A stretch of 61,832 nucleotides of DNA from Rhodocyclaceae bacterium (lineage in GTDB: Bacteria; Pseudomonadota; Gammaproteobacteria; Burkholderiales; Rhodocyclaceae). The notes beneath the pieces were generated by a model. The model saw only the letters and a list, made by a program, of their open reading frames with translations, was not told the DNA's origin and searched no databases. Shown here piece after piece: positions 32,845 through 41,162 of the stretch. Made by a program: the position numbers and the translations under genes. Each line of letters opens with the position of its first letter. Positions within the stretch are counted from its first letter, which is position 1. The stretch spans positions 1 through 61,832 of the forward strand of contig JAGRGB010000024.1 of assembly GCA_020445745.1 (NCBI GenBank), written 5' to 3'.

Positions 32845-35283
32845 TCAGGCGCGAACGCGTCGATCACCGGCAGCCGGTTCCGACTCGAACAGCGGCATCG
32901 CCGATGCCCCCGGCGATGCCAGGTCGAACACCAGTGCGGCGACGCCCAGTTCGCCCTTGTAGAGGCTGTCCTGGTAGCCATCCGCGCTGTCCGACAGGGC
33001 TGGGCCGATCCACTCGGCCGCCCGCTCGGCGGCGATCCGGGCCCGTGCCAGCCAGGCCGGGTCGCCGGTGTGCTTGTAGCAATGCAGCAGTGCGTAGCCG
33101 CGCCCCGCCCAGCCGCAACAGAGGTTCGCTGCCCGGCCGGGTTCTTCCCAGGCGTTCCAGGCGGCCATCTCGGCCAGTTTCCCGTAGCGCGAGTCGTCCA
33201 GCATGCGATGGGCCAGGGCCCACAGGAAGACCAGCCCTGCGCTGCCGTTGCACCAGCCGGGCATGTAGCTCGGATCGCCGGCGACCACCTGCCATGGCCA
33301 GCGCGCGCCGCGGCCGATCGGTTCGGCGTAGGCGGCCAATTGGTCGAGCCGCTCGGACACGCCCTCAGGAGGCACCTGTCCGCTTGCCTCGCACCAGCGC
33401 AGCAGGGCGTAGATCAGCCCGGCCCAGCCGTGGGCGATGCCCAGGGTGGTGATCCGGTCGTTGCGCGCGATCGGCGGCGAGGCGCCGATGACCTCGGCGA
33501 TACGCGCCGCGCCGGATTCACCCAGGGACAGCAGGCCCGCCCGTTCGGCCAGTTCGAGCGAGGGGAGTGCTTCGACGAGCAAGGTGTTCGCCAGCAGCAC
33601 GCCGCTTTGACCGAGCGTCAGGTCGAGGTTGTCGCACGGCGCCCGCGCAGCCGCGCCGAAGGCCGCCAGCGCTGCCTGCAGTGACGCGTCGTCGCCCCTG
33701 GCCAGCGCGATCATCGCCTGCACCGCGAAGACCCCGCTCGGGGAATGGTAGGGCGACACACGGCCGACGGTGTCTGCAGTGATCTCGATCGCCGGGTTGT
33801 GGAAGGCCCCTTCGTCGCCGACCATCGCCGCGGCCCGCGTGGCCCAGACGTCCGCCAGGGCCAGCGGGGCCGGATCGCCGCCGACGGTGGCCACGTGGTA
33901 CAGGACATGGGCTGCACCGCTTGCGCCGTAGTTGATCGACGCGGTGGGTGACCGGGTCCACCCGTCGCGCATCAGCGCACCATCCCAGCCCAGCCTTTGC
34001 AGCACGCGTGACAGCAGAGCTTGTCCGTGCCCGCTTGCCGAGCGGGCCGAATCGGCGGCATCGGAGTCCACGCTCTCCGGATCGGGCCGCCGATCGCCCG
34101 CCGCCTTCAGTGCCGCCGCGAAAGCGTCGAGATCGGGGTAGCGCTGTCGTGGATCCTTGCTCAACGCGCGGCGCAGCACGGCCTCGACCGCGGGCCATGG
34201 CCGCGCCCCCCGGCGCGCGAACGCCAGCGGTTCCTCGCTGGCGATCTCGCGCAACATCTCGTCCTGGCCAAGGGAAAAGTCGCAATAGTGATGCCCGGTG
34301 AGCAGCAAATAGACGAGCGCGCCGAGCGCGTACTGTTCGCCCGCGAGCGAGGCCGCCGGGAGCGCCTGTTTCGCCAGGCGCGCCGATGCGTATTCGGGCT
34401 CGAAGAAGAAGCCGACGCCGCCGCGCTGCACGCCGGCGGAAGCATCCCGGGCACCGACGATGCGCGCCAGCCCGAAATCGATCAGGTGGATCCGGCCGTC
34501 GGCGTCGACGAGGATGTTGCGGGGATGGATGTCGCCATGAACCACGCCGCGCGCATGCAGCCCGGCGTAGGCATCGAGCATCGCAACGCACAGCGACAGC
34601 AGCTTCCCCCCGCGGGCCGCGAGCGGTGCCTGGCGGCACTCCGCGGCGGCCACGTCGGCGGCGACGCCCCCCAGCCAGGGCTGCACGAGGTAGGCGCGCC
34701 CGTCCCAAAGCCCGGCCTCGACGGCGATCGGCAGGCCCTTCTCCGCCATGTGCCGCAGCACGCGCGATTCGTGCTCGATCAGCCGCGCGGCCAGGGCGCC
34801 ACCCTTCGCGCGGACCAGCTTGAGGGCGACCAGCGCATCGCCGGGCCCCCGCGCCTGGTACAGCTCGGAGTCGTCGAGGGACTGCACGCAGCGGACGATG
34901 GTGTAGCGGTCGACCTCGGCGCCGGGCGCAAGGCTGGTCACGATCTCCTCGGCCTGAGGCGTGTCGCCGGGCACCAGAAGCTGGGAATTGACCAGCTCCT
35001 GGATCAGTGGAAAGGCCTCCCGGAGCGTCTCGTGCGGGTCGCTGCCGATGGCGATGCTGTAGCGCAGCACGCCGTCGCCCAGGGTCGTCGGCGTGCGGAA
35101 CTCCTTCAGCAGGCCGGCCGCCGCCGCGTTGATGACCTTCGACGGCGTACGCGAGCGATGGCGGGTTATCGCCACGTCGCCCGCGTCGCAGGCCAGGCGT
35201 CGGCGAAGTTCCGGGCTCAGCTCGCCGACCGGCGAGAAATCCACGTCTTCGGGTACTACCAGGGGATCCGCTATGCTCGCCAC
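32845..35283 (-). CDS. Ser/Thr kinase-LanC-like cyclase fusion (lanthionine synthetase-like)
   Basis: This 812-residue protein has three parts. Residues about 1-110 form a small domain (SKVINAAAAGLLKEFRTPTT, FPLIQELVNSQLLVPGD) resembling PqqD-like RiPP recognition elements; this is inference. Residues about 120-390 are a protein kinase: VALKLV (Lys), EHESRVLRHM (Glu), VVHGDIHPRNILV near 249 and LIDFGLAR near 270. Residues about 420-800 are a LanC-like alpha-toroid: LGIAHGWAGLIYALLRW, zinc Cys in PGWCNGSAGL near 674, LCCGWAGRGYALL near 720, and SLYKGELGVAAL. The CCG in place of the usual CHG resembles three-cysteine zinc sites of some LanM enzymes. There is no lyase domain here; it seems to be the preceding gene. 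Starts at GTG 35283, directly after that gene's stop. Confidence 0.88.
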   Translation of the reverse strand: MASIADPLVVPEDVDFSPVGELSPELRRRLACDAGDVAITRHRSRTPSKVINAAAAGLLKEFRTPTTLGDGVLRYSIAIGSDPHETLREAFPLIQELVNSQLLVPGDTPQAEEIVTSLAPGAEVDRYTIVRCVQSLDDSELYQARGPGDALVALKLVRAKGGALAARLIEHESRVLRHMAEKGLPIAVEAGLWDGRAYLVQPWLGGVAADVAAAECRQAPLAARGGKLLSLCVAMLDAYAGLHARGVVHGDIHPRNILVDADGRIHLIDFGLARIVGARDASAGVQRGGVGFFFEPEYASARLAKQALPAASLAGEQYALGALVYLLLTGHHYCDFSLGQDEMLREIASEEPLAFARRGARPWPAVEAVLRRALSKDPRQRYPDLDAFAAALKAAGDRRPDPESVDSDAADSARSASGHGQALLSRVLQRLGWDGALMRDGWTRSPTASINYGASGAAHVLYHVATVGGDPAPLALADVWATRAAAMVGDEGAFHNPAIEITADTVGRVSPYHSPSGVFAVQAMIALARGDDASLQAALAAFGAAARAPCDNLDLTLGQSGVLLANTLLVEALPSLELAERAGLLSLGESGAARIAEVIGASPPIARNDRITTLGIAHGWAGLIYALLRWCEASGQVPPEGVSERLDQLAAYAEPIGRGARWPWQVVAGDPSYMPGWCNGSAGLVFLWALAHRMLDDSRYGKLAEMAAWNAWEEPGRAANLCCGWAGRGYALLHCYKHTGDPAWLARARIAAERAAEWIGPALSDSADGYQDSLYKGELGVAALVFDLASPGASAMPLFESEPAAGDRRVRA

Positions 35284-36492
35284 CTAGATGCTCCTCGTTT
35301 CGTCCCGGACCTGTCTGGCCGGTGCCCAGGTCTTGATGTCCACGCCTTCGATGCTCAGCCGGCGCAGCGCAAACTGCCATGGCTCGATATCGCCTGGCGC
35401 CGATTTGGCGGTGACGAGCGCGACGGCCAGCCGATTCGTCACCCACAGCCGCCAGCTTTCCGGAAGGCTCGAACCGGGCATTCGATCCTCGCCCGGCGGA
35501 TCCATGCCCCACGACAACAGACCGGCGTCGTCGATGCCCGCGGTAAAGGGCGTGCCTTGTGCCGGACAGTCCTGCAGGTGCTCCTGCAAGGTCGCCGCCA
35601 GCGCGGCCAGTTGCTCGAAGGAGTCCGGATAGGCCACGATCTTGTCCGGGCGCAGCAGGCCGGAGACATCCCGCCCGACCTTGAACGCCGCCACCTGGCA
35701 CCGCGCGAAGAGCTCGACGATCACCGGCCAGAAGCGCGGCAGCGCGTCGGCGCTCGGGCTCAGATACAGCTTGCATTGGCGGACCGTTGCCCACCGGGTG
35801 CCTGCGCAGCGCGGTTCACGCCGCCGCCACATGATCCAGCCCTCGCTGCCTTCACGCTCGTCCAGCCGCGCCCAGTGGCGCTCGAGGGATCGGCTCGTGG
35901 CGGCATCTCCGCGAACGCCGAGGAAATCCTCGACCGCGGCGAGGGTGGGAAGCCGTTCACGCCAGGCCGACGTGATCGGGATGGTGTTGTACGCATAGAG
36001 GCGGGACGAAAGCTCGGCCACGCCATCGACGCGCAGCAGTTGCCCGTAGCGGAGGGCCTCCCGGGACAGCACCGAAATCCTTCCGCTGCCCAGCTCGATG
36101 GCTTCGTCCTGGTAGATCAGGCCGTGGGCGGCGGGGCCGGAGACGAATGGCGCGTCCGGACCGGTCGCCAGTTCGAGCACGCCGTCCAGCACCAGCTCGG
36201 CGATGGCCTGGTTGCAGCCAGAGCCGAGACGGGTTCGAACGTAGGCCGGCAGGCTGCCCGGTTGGCGCAGGGAGTGCAGCAGCAAGGCCGTCTCGTGGCA
36301 CAGGGTCTTCGGCGACAGGCCCTTGTTCTCGGTCGGCCACAGCACGCCGTGCAGCGCCGGGTCCTTGTCCGCCTCGGCCTGGAACTGCCTGCGGTATTCC
36401 TCCGGCATCCGATCGATCAGCACGATCTCGTAGTCCGGATTGGCTCGGAAGACCGCTCCGGTGATCGTTCTCAATGCCGCCGAATCGATCAC
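35284..36492 (-). CDS. Stand-alone HopA1-like lyase candidate
   Basis: A 402-residue soluble protein between a Cys-rich peptide gene and the kinase-cyclase gene. The C-terminal half has the layout of the HopA1 family, which supplies the phospho-Ser/Thr lyase in class V lanthipeptide synthesis: CKLYLSPSADALPRFWPVI, then AFKVGRDVSGLLRPDKIVAY, GTPFTAGIDDAGLLSWGMDP and a final helix RLWVTNRLAVALV. The N-terminal half is unfamiliar. Resemblance is by pattern, not alignment, so the assignment is moderate. Context is strong: stop and next start are contiguous, and the neighbouring enzyme has kinase and cyclase but no lyase. Confidence 0.6.
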   Translation of the reverse strand: MIDSAALRTITGAVFRANPDYEIVLIDRMPEEYRRQFQAEADKDPALHGVLWPTENKGLSPKTLCHETALLLHSLRQPGSLPAYVRTRLGSGCNQAIAELVLDGVLELATGPDAPFVSGPAAHGLIYQDEAIELGSGRISVLSREALRYGQLLRVDGVAELSSRLYAYNTIPITSAWRERLPTLAAVEDFLGVRGDAATSRSLERHWARLDEREGSEGWIMWRRREPRCAGTRWATVRQCKLYLSPSADALPRFWPVIVELFARCQVAAFKVGRDVSGLLRPDKIVAYPDSFEQLAALAATLQEHLQDCPAQGTPFTAGIDDAGLLSWGMDPPGEDRMPGSSLPESWRLWVTNRLAVALVTAKSAPGDIEPWQFALRRLSIEGVDIKTWAPARQVRDETRSI

Positions 36493-36555
36493 CTCGTCAC
36501 CTCCTGCGTGGCTGGACAGCGCTTGCCGCGCCAGGCGGCCCGGCCATCTTCCGCC

Positions 36556-37026
36556 TCACTTGCCCATCTCCTTCCTGGCCGCCTGGACCTCCTCCAGCGC
36601 GGCCTTCAGCCCTGCCTCGAGCATCTCTGCCTGCTCGACGGTCTTGGGTTTCATGTCGTGCGAGATCTCCTCGCTGCGCACGCTCAATGCCTTGAGGGCC
36701 TCGTTGAGCTGGCCCTGCACGGCCTTGATGTCGTCCGGATTGATGACGAGACGCTCGAAGTCGATCACCCACAGGCGGGTATCCATGCAGGTCGAATAAT
36801 TGACGCCGCAGCCGTCGGAAAGGAAGCACGAACCCCGGAAGCAGGCCGTCAATGTCGGATTCCTGCACAGCAGGCTGCGATCGGGACAGTGGTATGTGTT
36901 GAGCCGGCAGTGCAGCGTGAAGTTGACACACGCGTTGGTCGGGAAATGACAGATGGCACCTGCGATCTCGTCCAGTTTGGCGGAGGCGATGTCCACCATC
37001 AGGTTTTTCACTTTGAATTGGGCCAT
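36556..37026 (-). CDS. Nine-cysteine peptide, candidate RiPP precursor
   Basis: A 156-residue protein with an excellent AAGGAG ribosome site 7 bases before its ATG. Residues 1-25 (MAQFKVKNLMVDIASAKLD...) could be a leader. Residues about 26-85 hold nine cysteines interspersed with Ser and Thr: ICHFPTNACVNFTLHCRL, TYHCPDRSLLCRNPTLTACF, RGSCFLSDGCG, STCMDT. From about 90 to the end it is a charged, amphipathic helix (LNEALKALSVRSEEISHDMK ... ALEEVQAARKEMGK). A central Cys/Ser/Thr-rich block between two other segments is unusual; a C-terminal follower would be the alternative to a leader. It precedes the lyase-like gene by 63 bases. Role as substrate of the neighbouring enzymes is inferred. Confidence 0.8.
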   Translation of the reverse strand: MAQFKVKNLMVDIASAKLDEIAGAICHFPTNACVNFTLHCRLNTYHCPDRSLLCRNPTLTACFRGSCFLSDGCGVNYSTCMDTRLWVIDFERLVINPDDIKAVQGQLNEALKALSVRSEEISHDMKPKTVEQAEMLEAGLKAALEEVQAARKEMGK

Positions 37027-37030
37027 GGAC

Positions 37031-37870
37031 CTACTCCTTGCTTGTTGCCCGGTACTCGAACCGGGTGGTTGAAAGAATCGGCCGAGGATTGAGGACGGTT
37101 GCCGGGTCCATGCACATCGCGGGCGCGGTGTTGCGCCGATTCCGGTCGCGCCGCCCTCCCCGCGCCTGCGATCGCAGCCGCATCCACGAACAGCAGGACA
37201 GGGCCATCGCCACCAGCGCCAGCGCGGACGGCTCCGGTATCGTTGCGGCCCGATCCGAGACATCGATCGCGGAACCCGCGACCTCACCGTTGTCGCCGAC
37301 TTCGCCGATGTACAGGAACAGCCCGGCGGAAGAGACCGGCGAGACCAGGTTGAAGATCACCTGACCGAAGTCGCCCAGGCTGATGAAGCCGTCTGCCCCG
37401 GGAATCACCGTGGTGGCGTTGCCGTCGAAGATGCCGAGGGTCGCGACGATGTCGTCGACCTCGGTGCCGGAGGCGTCGCTGCCGAACAGCTTGGCGTCGA
37501 ACGGTGGCCGCTGCGCACCCGCGTTGAAGATCGTCCCGGACGGCAGGTAGTCGAACACCGGCAGGCCGCTGAGGCCGGCCGCGCAGGCGGCGCTCGCGCA
37601 GAACACGTTGGACAGGATCGCGGCATCGAGATCGAAACCGCTGAACTGCCCGGCGGCACCCCCGAAGCCACCGCTGACATCGCGGATCGACAGCGACAGG
37701 ATTTCCATGATGCCGATCGCGCCGAGCTCCGCCCGATAGACCGCGGTCGCGGCGGGCACGCCGCCGGTGACGCCGGTCAGCTTGGTGAGGGTGACGGGCA
37801 GCGCATGGACCGCCGTCGACATGACGGTGCCGACGACCAGCGCCGCGAGCCTTGATTCGAGTCTTGCCAT
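37031..37870 (-). CDS. PEP-CTERM sorting-domain protein
   Basis: A 279-residue secreted protein. Signal peptide: MARLESRLAALVVGTVMSTAVHA. A PEP-CTERM sorting signal lies near residues 213-233: IPEPSALALVAMALSCCSWM then RLRSQARGG, the substrate type for exosortase/EpsH systems. The family usually ends just after the basic cluster, but here about 45 further residues follow (RNRRNTAPAMCMD...). The gene ends 4 bases before the Cys-rich peptide start and contains that gene's ribosome site, so the tail may be a run-on frame that couples translation. CAGGAG precedes its own ATG. No exosortase is in the window. Confidence 0.8.
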   Translation of the reverse strand: MARLESRLAALVVGTVMSTAVHALPVTLTKLTGVTGGVPAATAVYRAELGAIGIMEILSLSIRDVSGGFGGAAGQFSGFDLDAAILSNVFCASAACAAGLSGLPVFDYLPSGTIFNAGAQRPPFDAKLFGSDASGTEVDDIVATLGIFDGNATTVIPGADGFISLGDFGQVIFNLVSPVSSAGLFLYIGEVGDNGEVAGSAIDVSDRAATIPEPSALALVAMALSCCSWMRLRSQARGGRRDRNRRNTAPAMCMDPATVLNPRPILSTTRFEYRATSKE

Positions 37871-38200
37871 GATTTCGTCTCCTGTCCGGGCGCGCAGCTC
37901 GCCGCCGGGCCATGGCGGGCGATCGCAGCAGCCAACTCGTCCTGCCGACGGACCGTCAGCGGCGGGCGGCGAAGCCGTACCGACACGGTTGCCGGTTGAT
38001 GGCTCCAGGATGCGGGTTGGCGCGCCGACGGCCTATGACGTGGCACACCTGCGTGCAGTGACGGGATTCACTTGACGGCGATCGGCGAGCCCCGGCGATC
38101 GACGCCGGTGGCGCACCCTAACGGCAGCGAGGCGCGGCAGCGGCCGCGGGCGAGGTGCAATGCGGATCGGACGAGCCCCGACGGGCGTTCGCGGGAGGTG
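37871..38200. other. Upstream region of the candidate RiPP operon
   Basis: About 330 bases between the PEP-CTERM gene and the stop of the Crp/Fnr gene, both leftward. No gene is supported. It must contain the operon's promoter; I see no convincing -35/-10 pair or operator by eye. Confidence 0.5.
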
Positions 38201-38863
38201 CTACCAGCGCGCCGGCAGCTTGCGGCGGATGACGATGCGATTGCGCTCGGTGGCGATGTAGCCGCCGGCCACCAGATCGCGCACGATGCGATTGACCATC
38301 TCGCGCGAGGCGCCGACCAGGTTCGCGATCTCCTGCTGGGTCAGGCGCGGCTCGACGACCCAGTGCTCGCCCTCCGGCGTGGCGACGGTATCGAACAGGC
38401 GGTGGATGCGGCCGAACACGTCCTCGAGCGCGAAGGCATGGACATTGCGCGTCAGGGTGCGGATGCGGGCCACCAGGTTGCGCAGCAGGGCACCCATCGA
38501 ATCCGGGCTGGCCTTCAGCATCGCCAGGAAATCCGCTCGGCCGATGTACAGCAGTTCACAGGGTTCGAGCGCCATCACCGAGGCCGAACGGGGCGCCTCG
38601 TCGAGCAGCGCGAGTTCGCCGAAGTAGTCGCCGGGACCATGATGGGAGAGGGTCAGTTCCCGGCCGTTCTCGTTCATCAGGAAGGCCTTCAGGTTGCCGC
38701 TGCGGACGACGAACATGCCATGGGCCTCGTCGCCCTGGCTGACCACCACCGCACCCCGCGGGTAGCTGCGCAGCTGCGCGCTGCGGCCGAGCATTTCGAG
38801 CTTTTCGCAGGGCAGACCGGCAAACAGGTCGACCCCTTCGAGATCCGTTGCCATCGTTTCCAT
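38201..38863 (-). CDS. Crp/Fnr-family transcriptional regulator
   Basis: A 220-residue regulator with an N-terminal cyclic-nucleotide-binding fold (residues about 10-130: YPRGAVVVSQGDEAHGMFVV, GPGDYFGELALLDEAPRSASV) and a C-terminal winged helix-turn-helix (LTQQEIANLVGASREMVNRI). APRSASV matches the phosphate-binding cassette of cAMP receptors (RxSAxV). No Fnr-type N-terminal cysteine cluster is present. It ends IRRKLPARW, very like the second Crp/Fnr protein at 60151 (LRKPPAHW), so the two are probably paralogues. The ATG at 38854 is an alternative start. Confidence 0.94.
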   Translation of the reverse strand: METMATDLEGVDLFAGLPCEKLEMLGRSAQLRSYPRGAVVVSQGDEAHGMFVVRSGNLKAFLMNENGRELTLSHHGPGDYFGELALLDEAPRSASVMALEPCELLYIGRADFLAMLKASPDSMGALLRNLVARIRTLTRNVHAFALEDVFGRIHRLFDTVATPEGEHWVVEPRLTQQEIANLVGASREMVNRIVRDLVAGGYIATERNRIVIRRKLPARW

Positions 38864-39074
38864 CCATCAAGGGCAACCGCGCTCGACCACGACAGCGCCG
38901 GAGCGCGGCGCCGGACTCGGCTGGTATGCCGGTCCGGACGTCCTGCGGCGACCGATCGGCGGCGACTGCCGGAGGCTACGCAGCCTGTGGTCACCCGTAG
39001 GACATTCAGATTGTAGATGCCGCTGTCAATGGCCCAAAGCCGTTGCGGCCGACTTTCGACGCCGACCGTGGCGC

Positions 39075-39093
39075 GTGTCACAGTCTGTGTCAC
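39075..39093. promoter_or_regulatory. 19-bp near-palindrome, candidate operator
   Basis: GTGTCACAGTCTGTGTCAC is a palindrome around a central T with one mismatched pair, located between the divergent Crp/Fnr gene and the RNase Z gene. Its GTG...CAC half-sites recall dimeric regulator sites of the Crp/Fnr type; it could be an autoregulatory site. The rest of 38864-39189 shows no gene. Confidence 0.4.
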
Positions 39094-39189
39094 GGAATGG
39101 CTCAAGTTCGCGGCGACCCGGCCGATCGCCGGCGATTGCCTGCTCGACGGCGCGGCTGCAGGCGCACCCGCGCCTGCTAAGCTCCGCGG

Positions 39190-40173
39190 ATGAAGTTCCA
39201 GTTCCTCGGCACCTCGTCGGGCGTTCCGACCACGACCCGCAGTCTCTCCGCGCTGGCGATACAGGCGCCGGGCCGGCGCCGGTGGCTGCTTGTGGACTGC
39301 GGCGAGGGCACCCAGCACCGGCTGCTTCACAGCGGATTTTCACCGGCCACGCTGGATGCGGTGCTGATCACCCACCGCCATGGCGACCATTGCCTCGGCC
39401 TGCCCGGTCTGCTCGCGCACGCATCGATGAATGGCCGAAGCGAGCCCTTGACCATCGTCGCGCCGGACGAAGTGCGTCGCTTCGTCCAGGGCGCCCTGGC
39501 GCTGACCGACTCCCGCCTGGACTTCGAGCTGGCCTTCGTCGATGTCGCCTGCAGCGACGCCCCGCTCGGAATCGCCGGGCTGCTCGTATCGACGGTGCCG
39601 CTCTCGCACCGCGTGCCGTCGTTCGCCTTCGCATTGCGCGAACAGTCGCCACCGCGCCGGCTCGATCGAGCTGGCCTGCTGGCCGCAGGCGTGCCGCCGG
39701 GGCCGTTGTGGGGCCGCCTGCAGCGCGGCGAGGACGTGTTGCTGGACGACGGCCGGCTGCTCGAGGCTGCACGGTTCGCGCCCGAGGCCAACGCACGCTG
39801 CGTGGTGGTCGCCGGCGACAACGACACCCCGGAGCTGCTCGCCGACGCCTGCCGCGATGCCCAGGTGCTGGTCCATGAGGCGACCTACACCAGCGACGTC
39901 GCGACCCGCATCGGGCCCGCACCGATGCACAGTTGCGCCGCCCGGGTGGCACGCTTCGCGGCAGCCGCCGCGCTGCCGAACCTGGTGCTGACCCACTTCA
40001 GCCCACGCTATCGGGACCACGGGCGTGGTCCGCTGATCGCCGACGTCGCCCGCGAGGCCGCCGCCCACTACGCCGGCACCCTCCACCTCGCGCGGGATCT
40101 CGACCTGTGCGAACTCGCCGACGACGGCGGGCTGAGCGTGACCCGGTTCGATCGCTCGGCCGCGCCGGGCTGA
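39190..40173 (+). CDS. rnz: Ribonuclease Z
   Basis: RNase Z (327 residues) trims the 3' ends of tRNA precursors. It opens with the family sequence MKFQFLGTSSGVPTTTRS, followed by LLVDCGEGTQHRLL, the metal site LITHRHGDHCLGLPGLL (H-x-H-x-D-H), VPLSHRVPSFAF, VVAGDND, LVHEATYT and LVLTHFSPRY. Length and start fit the short bacterial form. In this window all seen tRNAs encode CCA, so its role may be RNA turnover rather than obligatory maturation. It is a single gene, convergent with the flavin reductase. Confidence 0.96.
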   Translation: MKFQFLGTSSGVPTTTRSLSALAIQAPGRRRWLLVDCGEGTQHRLLHSGFSPATLDAVLITHRHGDHCLGLPGLLAHASMNGRSEPLTIVAPDEVRRFVQGALALTDSRLDFELAFVDVACSDAPLGIAGLLVSTVPLSHRVPSFAFALREQSPPRRLDRAGLLAAGVPPGPLWGRLQRGEDVLLDDGRLLEAARFAPEANARCVVVAGDNDTPELLADACRDAQVLVHEATYTSDVATRIGPAPMHSCAARVARFAAAAALPNLVLTHFSPRYRDHGRGPLIADVAREAAAHYAGTLHLARDLDLCELADDGGLSVTRFDRSAAPG

Positions 40174-40309
40174 GGGGAGGCGGACCGCAGCAACTGGCCG
40201 CGAGGTCCCTCGCCCGGCAGCGCCGGCGCGTCGCGGCGACCTCGATCGGGCTCCCGCCGGCGCCGGGCCTGCCCGCGTGCCGTCACTGGTCGCTGCGCTC
40301 GGACCGCGA

Positions 40310-40879
40310 CTAGCGCTGCCCGCCCTGCGCGCCGGCTGCCTGCGCACCGGCCCAGGCGACGTAGCCCTGCAGATACTTCTGCAGGAAATCCGCGCTGGCC
40401 GCATCGACGAGCCCGCCGGACTCGTCGAACGCCTTGTGGGCGGAGGCCAGCAGGAAGTCCGGCGACGGAAACACCGGCGTCAGGGTTGCACTCAGGATGT
40501 CCCGCAGGTGGACCTGGGCGCGGACCCCACCGAGGGTGCTCGGCGATGCGCTGACGATGGCGCTCGGCTTGCCGCGCATCACCGAGGTGTACGCCGGACG
40601 CGACGCCCAGTCGATGGCGTTCTTGAGCACGCCCGGTACGCTGTAGTTGTACTCCGGCGTCGCGAACAGGATGCCGTCCGCCGAGGCGATCGCCTGCAAC
40701 AGTTCCCGCACCGGCGCCGGCTTCGCGTCGCCATCGAGATCGGCGTCGTAGAAGGGCAGCTTGGCGAGGTCGAAGATGTGGACGCTCGCGGCCTCGCCCA
40801 GCATCGCGTCCGCCGCCTGCAAGAGGCGCCTGTTGTAGGAATTCCGTCTCAGACTGCCGCTGATGCCAAGAATCTTCAT
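40310..40879 (-). CDS. NADPH-dependent FMN reductase (ChrR/YieF-like)
   Basis: A 189-residue flavodoxin-fold oxidoreductase. FMN-binding motifs are LGISGSLRRNSYNRRLL at the N terminus and TPEYNYSVPGVLKNAIDWAS in the middle, with KPSAIVSASPSTLGGVRAQ after it. These match the quinone/chromate reductase group that reduces quinones by two electrons and so limits radical formation. No special genes flank it. Start ATG at 40879 is preceded by GGAGACTTTGAA, a fair ribosome site. Confidence 0.92.
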   Translation of the reverse strand: MKILGISGSLRRNSYNRRLLQAADAMLGEAASVHIFDLAKLPFYDADLDGDAKPAPVRELLQAIASADGILFATPEYNYSVPGVLKNAIDWASRPAYTSVMRGKPSAIVSASPSTLGGVRAQVHLRDILSATLTPVFPSPDFLLASAHKAFDESGGLVDAASADFLQKYLQGYVAWAGAQAAGAQGGQR

Positions 40880-41162
40880 TTCAAAGTCTCCGAAGTCGGT
40901 GATATCCGGCGCCCGCCACTGGCGTGCCGCGAAAGTTGCGGTGCCGGTGCGGTGGGCCGTAGATGCGAAAAACCGACTCTACCGGCGACGGCACCCGGAA
41001 TAAACGCGCCGATCGTTCACACGTCATCCCGTCTTTCGCAACAGTGACTTCGCCGGCATCGGGACTTGGACGCGCGCTTCGACCGACCGGAATTCGCGGC
41101 AACTCCGTTTCGTCCGGGTCGGCAGCGGCGCACTCGCGTGGCCGCCGGCCAGGGCGCACGGC

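Noticed and set aside
34021-37092. A rightward open frame of about 1000 codons opposite the kinase-LanC, lyase and peptide genes
   Set aside because: No domain or ribosome site; the complementary genes have clear motifs and operon spacing.
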